A stretch of 5,419 bases of DNA from SAR324 cluster bacterium (GTDB lineage Bacteria > SAR324 > JACQKK01): positions 1 through 5,419 of the forward strand of contig JAPUJL010000258.1 in the NCBI GenBank assembly GCA_027296185.1, read 5' to 3'. A program made the position numbers and the translations under genes. Within the stretch, counting starts at the first letter, position 1. Each line of letters opens with the position of its first letter. Under the pieces are notes generated by a model that did no database searches, was not told the DNA's origin, and saw only the letters and a program-made list of their open reading frames with translations. This document shows positions 1 through 5,191 of the stretch, in pieces.

Positions 1-8
1 AGAAAAAA

Positions 9-25
9 GTTCCCGATATGGGAAC
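9..25. promoter_or_regulatory. Perfect 6-5-6 palindrome, candidate operator
   Basis: GTTCCC at 9-14 and GGGAAC at 20-25 form a perfect inverted repeat around the 5-nt centre GATAT. It lies just downstream of a possible leftward promoter (-10 at 31-26), so it would cover the predicted transcription start of a leftward gene, a usual place for a repressor operator. Read on the minus strand, the hairpin is followed directly by TTTTTTCT (8 to 1), which also fits an intrinsic terminator. However, no minus-strand gene is present to be terminated. I cannot name the binding protein. Confidence 0.4.
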
Positions 26-54
26 ATCTTAAGCGCCGCAAATCAGGAAGTCAA
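26..54 (-). promoter_or_regulatory. Possible leftward sigma70-like promoter
   Basis: On the minus strand TTGACT (54 to 49) matches the -35 consensus at five of six positions. After a 17-nt spacer, TAAGAT (31 to 26) matches the -10 consensus at four of six. The predicted start would fall near position 19, inside the 9-25 palindrome. This would drive a divergent gene located left of the window. It is a consensus match only, and the AT-richer leader makes chance matches easier. Confidence 0.35.
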
Positions 55-150
55 CGAATAATCCACGGGCATGTCGCTGGTAGGCCAAACCTTCGAAATT
101 TTCCCCCACCGGCACATTTTAGCGAATTGGCCTGGGCGAGCCGACGAGAA

Positions 151-169
151 TTGGTATGAAAGATACCAA
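151..169. promoter_or_regulatory. Perfect 7-5-7 palindrome over the start codon
   Basis: TTGGTAT (151-157) and ATACCAA (163-169) are perfect inverted repeats around GAAAG. The ATG at 156-158 lies within and just after the left arm. As DNA, the TTGGT...ACCAA form is reminiscent of operators of GntR/FadR-type regulators (family knowledge, not shown here). As RNA, it could form a seven-pair hairpin with a GAAAG loop that hides the start codon. GAATTGG also occurs twice upstream, at 124-130 and 148-154, the second copy running into the palindrome. Either role would regulate the first gene. Confidence 0.4.
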
Positions 170-908
170 AAATAATGCCGCCATCCCCTACCTGACCACC
201 GGGCAGATGATCGAGGTGGACCGCGCGATGATGGAGGATTACCGGATCGAGCTGATCCAGATGATGGAGAACGCCGGGCGCAACCTGGCCCAGCTGGCGC
301 GGACGCGGTTCCTGGGCGGCGACCCGGTGGGGAAGCCGGTGACGGTGCTGGCGGGAACGGGCGGCAACGGCGGGGGCGCCCTGGTGGCCGCCCGGCGGCT
401 GCACAACTGGGGCGCCCGGGTCGAGGCCTTCGTGACCAAGCCGGACGAGGCCTTCGCGCCGGTACCGGCTCATCAGCTGGGGATTTTGCGCCGCATGGGC
501 GTTCCCGTGACGATCGGCGCCCCGGAGGGGGCCGGGGGACCCAGCCCCGCCACGGGCGGGGTGATCCTGGACGGCGTGATCGGCTACAGCCTGCAAGGCG
601 ACCCCCGCGGCACGGCCGCCGGGCTGATCGGATGGGCCAAGGCCGCCGGCGCGCCGGTGCTCTCGCTCGACGTGCCCTCCGGCGTCGATGCGGGCGGCGG
701 CAAGGTTTACGATCCGGCAATCCGCGCCACCGCGACGATGACCCTGGCCCTGCCCAAGGAGGGGCTTCGGGCGCCGGGCGTGGCCGGGTACGTGGGCGAG
801 CTGTACCTGGCCGACATTAGCGTGCCGCCCGGGCTTTATGGGCAACCCGCGCTGGGGTTGGCCGTGGGACCGCTCTTTGCGCGGGAGGAAATCCTCCGCC
901 TCGCGTAA
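156..908 (+). CDS. Stand-alone YjeF N-terminal domain protein (NAD(P)H-hydrate epimerase-like)
   Basis: This 250-residue protein matches the YjeF N-terminal (NnrE/AIBP) fold along its length. Family epimerases interconvert the R and S forms of damaged, hydrated NAD(P)H in the cytosol so that a partner dehydratase can repair them. Visible landmarks are YLTTGQM (12-18) before the first helix, MMENAGR (36-42), a glycine-rich loop AGTGGNGGGALVAAR (66-80), DGVIGYSLQGDPRG (139-152) with the conserved Asp139, and LDVPSGVDAGGG (171-182) with Asp172. There is no C-terminal NnrD dehydratase domain, so the protein is epimerase-only in architecture. The usual loop is GPGNNGGDG; here the first Asn and the Asp are Gly (G70, G74), so a subfamily with altered ligand binding is possible. 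The start gives the expected N-terminus, and the first codons are AT-rich. The ribosome site is weak (GAGAA, 146-150). A 147-bp gap separates it from the next gene, so a link to the downstream pathway is uncertain. Confidence 0.85.
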   Translation: MKDTKNNAAIPYLTTGQMIEVDRAMMEDYRIELIQMMENAGRNLAQLARTRFLGGDPVGKPVTVLAGTGGNGGGALVAARRLHNWGARVEAFVTKPDEAFAPVPAHQLGILRRMGVPVTIGAPEGAGGPSPATGGVILDGVIGYSLQGDPRGTAAGLIGWAKAAGAPVLSLDVPSGVDAGGGKVYDPAIRATATMTLALPKEGLRAPGVAGYVGELYLADISVPPGLYGQPALGLAVGPLFAREEILRLA

Positions 909-910
909 CG

Positions 911-946
911 CCGCCGGTTACGGTCCATATTCCGGCGGGCCGCCGG
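911..946 (+). repeat. GC-rich alternating hairpin repeats after the YjeF-like gene
   Basis: CCGCCGG (911-917) can pair with CCGGCGG (932-938) across a 14-nt loop. The same CCGGCGG arm is also a near-perfect palindrome partner of CCGCCGG at 940-946, giving two mutually exclusive structures. It starts two bases after the TAA. No T-tract follows, so it is not a standard intrinsic terminator. It could stabilise the upstream mRNA end or mark a Rho-dependent end. In such GC-rich DNA, chance is a real alternative. The rest of the 909-1055 gap shows no convincing promoter. Confidence 0.35.
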
Positions 947-1042
947 GGGTAGACAGCCGCTCCGGTCCATGGTCAGATCAACCGTTTGCGCGGGGCGGGG
1001 CCGGATTCCGCCAGTGCCCTCGACGGATGGGCCAACCTGCTG

Positions 1043-1047
1043 AGGAG
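1043..1047 (+). promoter_or_regulatory. Ribosome binding site for the LLM oxidoreductase
   Basis: AGGAG lies 8 nt before the ATG at 1056, a near-ideal Shine-Dalgarno position. It decides the start of the flavin-dependent oxidoreductase. Confidence 0.8.
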
Positions 1048-1055
1048 AATCGGCG

Positions 1056-2312
1056 ATGAAACTGCTCTGGTTCCACTTGATGCCGTACACCGAACTGCCG
1101 GACGATTTCCGGGAGAAGAACTCCTCGGTGTGGGTGGACATCGACTCGAAGCTGTTCAAGCCCGAGCGGGCCCACCGCATGTACAACGAGTTCATGGACG
1201 AGTTGGAGTACGCGGCGGAGTGCGGCTTCGACGGGATCTGCGTGAACGAGCACCATTCCAACGGTTACGGGCTCATGCCCTCGCCGAACCTGATCGCCGC
1301 CTCCCTGGCCCGCCGCACGTTCGACACGGCCCTGTGCGTGATGGGAAATTCCCTGGCGTTGTACAACCCGGCGGTGCGCGTGGCGGAAGAGATGGCGATG
1401 ATCGACTGCATCTCGGGCGGGCGGCTGATCGCGGGCTTTCCGGTCGGTTCGGCCATGGACACCTGCTACGCCTACGCCCAGAACCCCAGCATGCTCCGCG
1501 CGCGCTACCGCGAAGCCCACGACCTTATCATCCGGGCCTGGACCACCGAGGAGACCTTCGCCTTCAACGGGCGCTACAACCAGCATCGTTACGTGAACGC
1601 CTGGCCCCGGCCGGTGCAAAAGCCTCACCCGCCGATCTGGATTCCGGGCGGCGGCTCCGTGGAGACCTGGCAGTGGTGCGCGGAGATGGACTACGTCTAC
1701 GCCTACCTCTCCTATTTCGGCTTCCGCGAGGGGAACGCCACGATGCAGGGCTTCTGGGATCAAATGAAGGAGTTGGGCAAGGACCCCAATCCCTTTCGGG
1801 CCGGCTTCCTCCAATTCGTCGGGGTCGCCGAGACCCGCGAGGAGGCGCGCAAGCTGTACAAGGAGGCCGGCGAGTATTTCTACGGCCGTTGCCTCCACGT
1901 CGACCAGCGCTTCACCAATCCCCCCGGATACACCACCGAGGCCACCATCCGCGCCAAGGTGACCTCCATGATGAGCCTGGCCGCGGCCCGGGCGCAGGTG
2001 TTCGCCAAGGCCCAGGAGTGGGACGAGATTCTGGAGAAGGGCTACGTGATCATCGGCACGCCGGACGAGGTGGCCGATCAACTGCGTAACGTGGCCACGA
2101 CGCTCAACGTGGGTCATCTGATGCTGCTGCTGCAATACGGCAACATGACCCGCGACGTGACCCAGTACAACACCCGCCTCTTCGCCGAGCAGGTGCTGCC
2201 GCAAATCGGCGACCTGTTCGACAACGAATGGGAAGACCGCTGGTGGCCGCAGCCCATGCCACCGGAGGCGCGCGCCACGCCGCATTCCCTCTCCCAGGCC
2301 GCGGCGCCGTGA
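1056..2312 (+). CDS. LLM-class flavin-dependent oxidoreductase (luciferase-like monooxygenase)
   Basis: This 418-residue protein belongs to the bacterial luciferase-like TIM-barrel flavoenzymes. These use reduced FMN or F420, often with O2, to oxidise substrates such as aldehydes, ketones, sulfonates or terpenoids in the cytosol. Landmarks are ICVNEHHSNGYGLMPSPNLIAASLA (in 61-85, with the family NEHH at 64-67), the segment DCISGGRLIAGFPVGS (117-132), the PVQKPHPPIWIPGGG strand-loop (186-200) that precedes SVETWQWCAE, and IIGTPDEVADQL (332-343) near the C-terminus. It is somewhat longer than many family members (about 330-380), the extra length being partly a Trp- and Pro-rich tail from about 390. 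No signal peptide or membrane segment is seen. The start is supported by AGGAG. The stop overlaps the GTG of the hydrolase gene, so the two are translationally coupled and probably act in sequence. Substrate and cofactor cannot be assigned; a flavin reductase is not encoded in the window. Confidence 0.9.
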   Translation: MKLLWFHLMPYTELPDDFREKNSSVWVDIDSKLFKPERAHRMYNEFMDELEYAAECGFDGICVNEHHSNGYGLMPSPNLIAASLARRTFDTALCVMGNSLALYNPAVRVAEEMAMIDCISGGRLIAGFPVGSAMDTCYAYAQNPSMLRARYREAHDLIIRAWTTEETFAFNGRYNQHRYVNAWPRPVQKPHPPIWIPGGGSVETWQWCAEMDYVYAYLSYFGFREGNATMQGFWDQMKELGKDPNPFRAGFLQFVGVAETREEARKLYKEAGEYFYGRCLHVDQRFTNPPGYTTEATIRAKVTSMMSLAAARAQVFAKAQEWDEILEKGYVIIGTPDEVADQLRNVATTLNVGHLMLLLQYGNMTRDVTQYNTRLFAEQVLPQIGDLFDNEWEDRWWPQPMPPEARATPHSLSQAAAP

Positions 2313-3085
2313 ACCCGGTCGAACGCACCGTGGAGGTCAATGGCCGCCCCTGCCGGGTCTGGGAGGCCGGCGAGGGCGAGCCCCTGGGCTATCTGGCCGG
2401 GCTGGGCGGGCTGCCCAAGTGGCCGCCGATCCTGGACAAGCTCGCGGCGAAGCGGCGGGTCATCGCGCCGTCCCTGCCGGGCTACCCGGGTTCTCTGGGG
2501 CACGACCTGTTGGACGATCAGTTCGATTGGGCGCTGGCCGCGGAGGCGCTCTTGCGGGGCGCGGGACTGGAGGGGGCCGATCTGGTCGGCGTATCCGTGG
2601 GCGGGGCTCTGGCGGCCGAGGTGGCTGCGATCTGGCCGGCCATGGTGCGGCGGCTGGTGCTGCTGGCGCCCTTCGGCATCTTCGACGAGGCCGAGCCGGT
2701 GGCGGACGTGTTCGCCGTGCGGCCCAAGAACCTGGCCCAGTTGCTCTGTGCCGATCCGGCCAAATTCGCCGCGCTCATCGAGCCCCACGAGGGAGCCGAC
2801 GACATCGAAACCAAGGTTGAGCAGGCGCGGGCCGCGGAGGCGGCGGCGCGCATGCTCTGGCCACTGGGGGATACCCGGCTGGTCAAGCGGCTGCCGCGCA
2901 TCGTCCAACCGACGTTGATTCTTTGGGGCAGCGAGGACCGGGTGATCCCCCCATCCTATGCCCACCGCTTTGCCGAGGCCATCTCCGGACAGACCGAGGT
3001 GCAGGCGATCCCCGGCGCCGGGCATCTGGCCGATCTGGACGCCCCCGGTCCCGTCAGCGAGGCGGTGCTGGGCTTCGTCAACTGA
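2309..3085 (+). CDS. Alpha/beta hydrolase
   Basis: This is a 258-residue alpha/beta-hydrolase-fold enzyme, probably a cytosolic esterase, lactonase or C-C hydrolase. The catalytic triad is complete: Ser96 in the nucleophile elbow GVSVGG (94-99), Asp210 in WGSEDRVIP (206-214), and His239 in PGAGHLADLD (235-244). The segment after the second core strand, VIAPSLPGYPGS (51-62), is typical. The oxyanion region reads YLAGLGG (28-34), so the usual His-Gly is Ala-Gly. I chose the GTG at 2309 because it overlaps the upstream stop (GTGA) and gives a family-like N-terminus. An in-frame ATG at 2228 would add 27 Ala/Gly/Pro-rich residues deep inside the upstream gene and looks spurious. There is no strong ribosome site, so translation likely depends on coupling to the oxidoreductase gene. 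The pairing suggests it hydrolyses that enzyme's product (inference). Confidence 0.88.
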   Translation: MNPVERTVEVNGRPCRVWEAGEGEPLGYLAGLGGLPKWPPILDKLAAKRRVIAPSLPGYPGSLGHDLLDDQFDWALAAEALLRGAGLEGADLVGVSVGGALAAEVAAIWPAMVRRLVLLAPFGIFDEAEPVADVFAVRPKNLAQLLCADPAKFAALIEPHEGADDIETKVEQARAAEAAARMLWPLGDTRLVKRLPRIVQPTLILWGSEDRVIPPSYAHRFAEAISGQTEVQAIPGAGHLADLDAPGPVSEAVLGFVN

Positions 3086-3147
3086 CCCGGCTCCTTCCAT
3101 TCGACGTCACCCGCGCATCGGCGGCACAGGGAGCGAGCGCGCTAACG

Positions 3148-3173
3148 CCGGCGGGGCTATCGCGGCCCGCCGG
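3148..3173 (+). repeat. GC-rich 8-bp inverted repeat between hydrolase and SDR genes
   Basis: CCGGCGGG (3148-3155) and CCCGCCGG (3166-3173) form a perfect eight-pair stem with a 10-nt loop. No T-tract follows. It lies 62 bp after the hydrolase stop and 42 bp before the SDR start. Its right arm, with flanks (3164-3177), matches 12 of 14 bases at 937-950 in the earlier gap, so the two may be copies of a short intergenic element. Chance similarity in GC-rich spacer DNA is also possible. Confidence 0.35.
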
Positions 3174-3200
3174 GGTTGGGTTCGGGGGAAATTCTGTATC

Positions 3201-3205
3201 AGGAG
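3201..3205 (+). promoter_or_regulatory. Ribosome binding site for the SDR gene
   Basis: AGGAG lies 10 nt before the ATG at 3216. It decides this start over an upstream in-frame ATG at 2958, which lies inside the hydrolase gene, and over the ATG at 3228. Confidence 0.75.
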
Positions 3206-3215
3206 CGGCGAACCG

Positions 3216-3998
3216 ATGGAAATTCGGATGGACGGCCGCAAGGCCCTGATCACCGGTGGCAGCCTGGGGCTCGGCCGCGCCATGGCGGCCCGCTTCGTGG
3301 AGGCGGGAGCCGAAGTGGCCATCGCCTCGCGCCGCGCCGCGGTGCTCGACGAAGCCAAGGCGGAGATCCTGGCCCAGACGAAGGGGCGCGTCGAAACCTA
3401 CCCGTGCGACGTGGCCGACCCCCAACAGATCGAGGAACTGTACCGCCGGGCGAATGCGGATCTGGGCCAGATCGATATCCTGGTGAACAACGCGGGCACG
3501 TCCGCCGCCGGAAAGTTCGAGGAGATCACCGACGAGGAGTGGCAGGCGGACCTCGACCTCAAGCTGTTCGCCGCCATCCGGCTTAGCCGCCTGGCCTTTC
3601 CCGCGATGAAGCGGCGGCGCTGGGGCCGCATCATCAACGTACTGAACGCCCACGCCAAGGCACCGGCGCCCAACTCGGCACCCACGGCGGTCTCGCGGGC
3701 GGCGGGGATGGCGCTGACCAAGGTGCTGGCCGGCGAGGGCGCCCCGCACAACGTGCTGGTCAATGCCTTGTGTACCGGGCTGATCGTCACCGATCAGTGG
3801 CTTCAGCGGCAGATGCGCGATCACTCCGGCCAGACCTTCGAGCAATTCACCGCCGACGTGGGCAAGCGGGTGCCCATCGGCCGCATGGGCGAGGCGGAGG
3901 AGTTCGCCAACGCCGCCTGCTTCCTGGCCTCCGACGCCGGATCCTACATCACGGGCACCGCCATCAACGTGGATGGGGGACTGTCGCCGGTGGTGTAA
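3216..3998 (+). CDS. SDR-family protein with non-canonical active site
   Basis: This 260-residue protein is a classical-length short-chain dehydrogenase/reductase, normally an NAD(P)-dependent oxidoreductase of alcohols and ketones. The cofactor half is intact: TGGSLGLG (13-20), SRR (38-40) after the second strand, which suggests NADP preference, CDVAD (64-68) and NNAG (91-94). The C-terminal SDR pattern ends in ITGTAINVDGG (245-255). The catalytic tetrad, normally Asn-Ser-Tyr-Lys, is replaced at every aligned place: Lys116 (in DLKL), Asn144 (in NVLN), Thr157 and Arg161 (in TAVSR). The spacing of the last three is exactly the canonical Ser-x12-Tyr-x3-Lys. The reading frame is clean and the fold motifs are well kept, so it looks like a functional divergent subfamily rather than a decaying gene. 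It may use another mechanism, or bind rather than reduce. It follows the oxidoreductase/hydrolase pair by 130 bp and precedes the mu-crystallin-like gene by 73 bp. Confidence 0.88.
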   Translation: MEIRMDGRKALITGGSLGLGRAMAARFVEAGAEVAIASRRAAVLDEAKAEILAQTKGRVETYPCDVADPQQIEELYRRANADLGQIDILVNNAGTSAAGKFEEITDEEWQADLDLKLFAAIRLSRLAFPAMKRRRWGRIINVLNAHAKAPAPNSAPTAVSRAAGMALTKVLAGEGAPHNVLVNALCTGLIVTDQWLQRQMRDHSGQTFEQFTADVGKRVPIGRMGEAEEFANAACFLASDAGSYITGTAINVDGGLSPVV

Positions 3999-4071
3999 CC
4001 GCGGCTGTGCTGGTTCCCCGCGCCCCCTATGCGCGTGACGGCCGGCGGCTCCCGATCGCCGCACCGAGGGC

Positions 4072-5034
4072 ATGACCCGAACCGCTCCGCACCTGGAACC
4101 TCCCCGTTACCTGGAGGGCCGGCGGCTGTTGGAACTGCTGCCGCCCATGGAGGCCCTGCGCGCCATCCAGCGCTTCTTCGCCGGCCACGGCCCGGAGAGC
4201 GTGCTGGCGCCGGAGCGCATCCATCTGCGGGTGCCGGGGCGGGAGACGGTGGGGCTCTACATGCCCTCCGCCACACGGGAATACGTGGGGGTGAAGATCG
4301 TCCACCTCATGCCGAGCCGCTATCCCTCGGTGGAGGCGGAAATCTTCCTCTACGACGCGGAGACGGGGCGCCTGCTCTTCTGGGGCGATGGCAAGCCGCT
4401 CACCGGGCTGCGTACCGCCGCGGTCTCCTGCGCGGCGAGCCTGCGGCTGAAACCGGACTGCCGGCGGCTGCTGGTGTACGGCGCGGGAATCCAGGCCGCC
4501 GCCCACATCGTGGCCTTCGCCGCGGCCTACCCGATGCTGGAGGACATTCGTGCCGCCGCCCGATCCGCCGAGAGCTTCCGCCGCCTCCAGGGCTTGCTGC
4601 CGGCGGAACTGGCGGGGCGCGTCACGCCCAGCGCCGAGCCCGCGGCCGATCTGGCCGCCGCGGACTGCGCGATCGCCACGACCCCCGCCCCGGAGCCCCT
4701 GTTCCGCTGGGAGGAGGTGCCCGCGGGCTGTCACCTGGTGGGGATCGGCTCGGCCACGCCGGAGATGAACGAATTGCCGCCGGAGGCCTTCCGCGAGGCG
4801 GAGGCATGGGTGGATACCCGCGACACCCTGCGCGAGTCGGGCGATCTGCACGCCGCCCAGCGCAACGGGTGGAGCGAGGCGGAACTGGCCGGCGACCTGT
4901 TCGCCCTGCTCGCCGAGCCGCCGCCCCGGCCCGGCCCCAAGCGGGCGCGGGCGACCCTGTTCAAGTCCGCCGGTCACGCAGTCCAGGATCTGCCCCTCCT
5001 CATCCGCCTCTGGGAGGCCATGCAGGAGGGGTAA
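4072..5034 (+). CDS. Ornithine cyclodeaminase/mu-crystallin family protein
   Basis: This 320-residue protein is a full-length member of the ornithine cyclodeaminase/mu-crystallin family. Members include ornithine cyclodeaminase, alanine dehydrogenase, ketimine reductases and opine-type synthases, all NAD(P)-using cytosolic enzymes. Visible landmarks are GVKIVHLMPSRYP (73-85) with Lys75, FLYDAETGRLL (92-102), LTGLRTAAVSCAAS (110-123) with Arg114, the Rossmann dinucleotide motif VYGAGIQAAAHI (135-146), GIGSATPEMNELP (224-236) and LFKSAGHAVQDL (296-307). In ornithine cyclodeaminase the segment aligned to 224-236 carries a catalytic Asp; here the aligned residue is Ala228, as in other non-cyclodeaminase branches. 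A ketimine/imine reductase or amino-acid dehydrogenase is therefore more likely than true ornithine cyclodeaminase. The ribosome site is a poorly spaced GAGGG (4066-4070) immediately before the ATG. The start fits the family N-terminus. Confidence 0.88.
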   Translation: MTRTAPHLEPPRYLEGRRLLELLPPMEALRAIQRFFAGHGPESVLAPERIHLRVPGRETVGLYMPSATREYVGVKIVHLMPSRYPSVEAEIFLYDAETGRLLFWGDGKPLTGLRTAAVSCAASLRLKPDCRRLLVYGAGIQAAAHIVAFAAAYPMLEDIRAAARSAESFRRLQGLLPAELAGRVTPSAEPAADLAAADCAIATTPAPEPLFRWEEVPAGCHLVGIGSATPEMNELPPEAFREAEAWVDTRDTLRESGDLHAAQRNGWSEAELAGDLFALLAEPPPRPGPKRARATLFKSAGHAVQDLPLLIRLWEAMQEG

Positions 5035-5079
5035 GGTGCCGGCCGACGCCCGGGAGTGGAGCGGGGGCGGAGCGGCACC
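5035..5079 (+). repeat. Inverted repeat directly after the mu-crystallin-like stop codon
   Basis: GGTGCCG (5035-5041), beginning at the base after TAA, is a perfect inverted repeat of CGGCACC (5073-5079). The 31-nt loop is G-rich and contains the palindrome CCCGGG (5049-5054). No T-tract follows. It may protect the 3' end of the mRNA or be chance. Confidence 0.3.
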
Positions 5080-5087
5080 GCACCCCA

Positions 5088-5123
5088 CCGCGCACAAGGC
5101 CCTTGCCAGGGCGCGGCGGTTTT
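5088..5123 (+). terminator. Candidate intrinsic terminator before the PhyH-family gene
   Basis: CCGCGC (5088-5093) pairs with GCGCGG (5111-5116). Alternatively, GCCCT (5099-5103) pairs with AGGGC (5108-5112) around a TGCC loop. The structure is followed by CGGTTTT ending at 5123. The T-tract is short, so termination may be partial. Its position in the largest downstream gap fits a boundary between the mu-crystallin-like gene and the PhyH gene. Confidence 0.4.
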
Positions 5124-5181
5124 GCGCATGCTCTGTGGGGATCGGCGAGGCGCGTGTCAACGCCGGGTTCCCGGTACATCT

Positions 5182-5185
5182 GGAG
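5182..5185 (+). promoter_or_regulatory. Ribosome binding site for the PhyH-family gene
   Basis: GGAG lies 6 nt before the ATG at 5192. It supports that start for the partial gene at the right edge. Confidence 0.65.
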
Positions 5186-5191
5186 CAGACG

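Noticed and set aside
1..30. Intrinsic terminator on the minus strand (hairpin then TTTTTT)
   Set aside because: It is structurally plausible, but no minus-strand gene lies to its right. Placement next to a leftward promoter match makes an operator more likely. The terminator reading is kept only as an alternative.
43..845. Minus-strand open frames opposite the YjeF-like gene, considered as the divergent gene
   Set aside because: Translations are Arg/Pro/His-rich with no domain, and they run through the leader containing the palindromes. They are shadows.
978..2285. Long minus-strand open frame (435 codons) opposite the LLM gene
   Set aside because: Its product is a low-complexity His/Gly/Arg-rich sequence without family motifs. 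It is a shadow of the GC-rich + strand gene, whose protein has clear family signatures.
2228..2308. Upstream ATG extension of the hydrolase
   Set aside because: It adds 27 compositionally biased residues inside the LLM coding region. The GTG at 2309 with its stop/start overlap gives a family-like N-terminus.
2958..3215. Upstream ATG extension of the SDR protein
   Set aside because: It would overlap the hydrolase gene and add 86 Arg/Pro/Ser-rich residues before the nucleotide-binding motif. The ATG at 3216 has a good ribosome site and the expected length.
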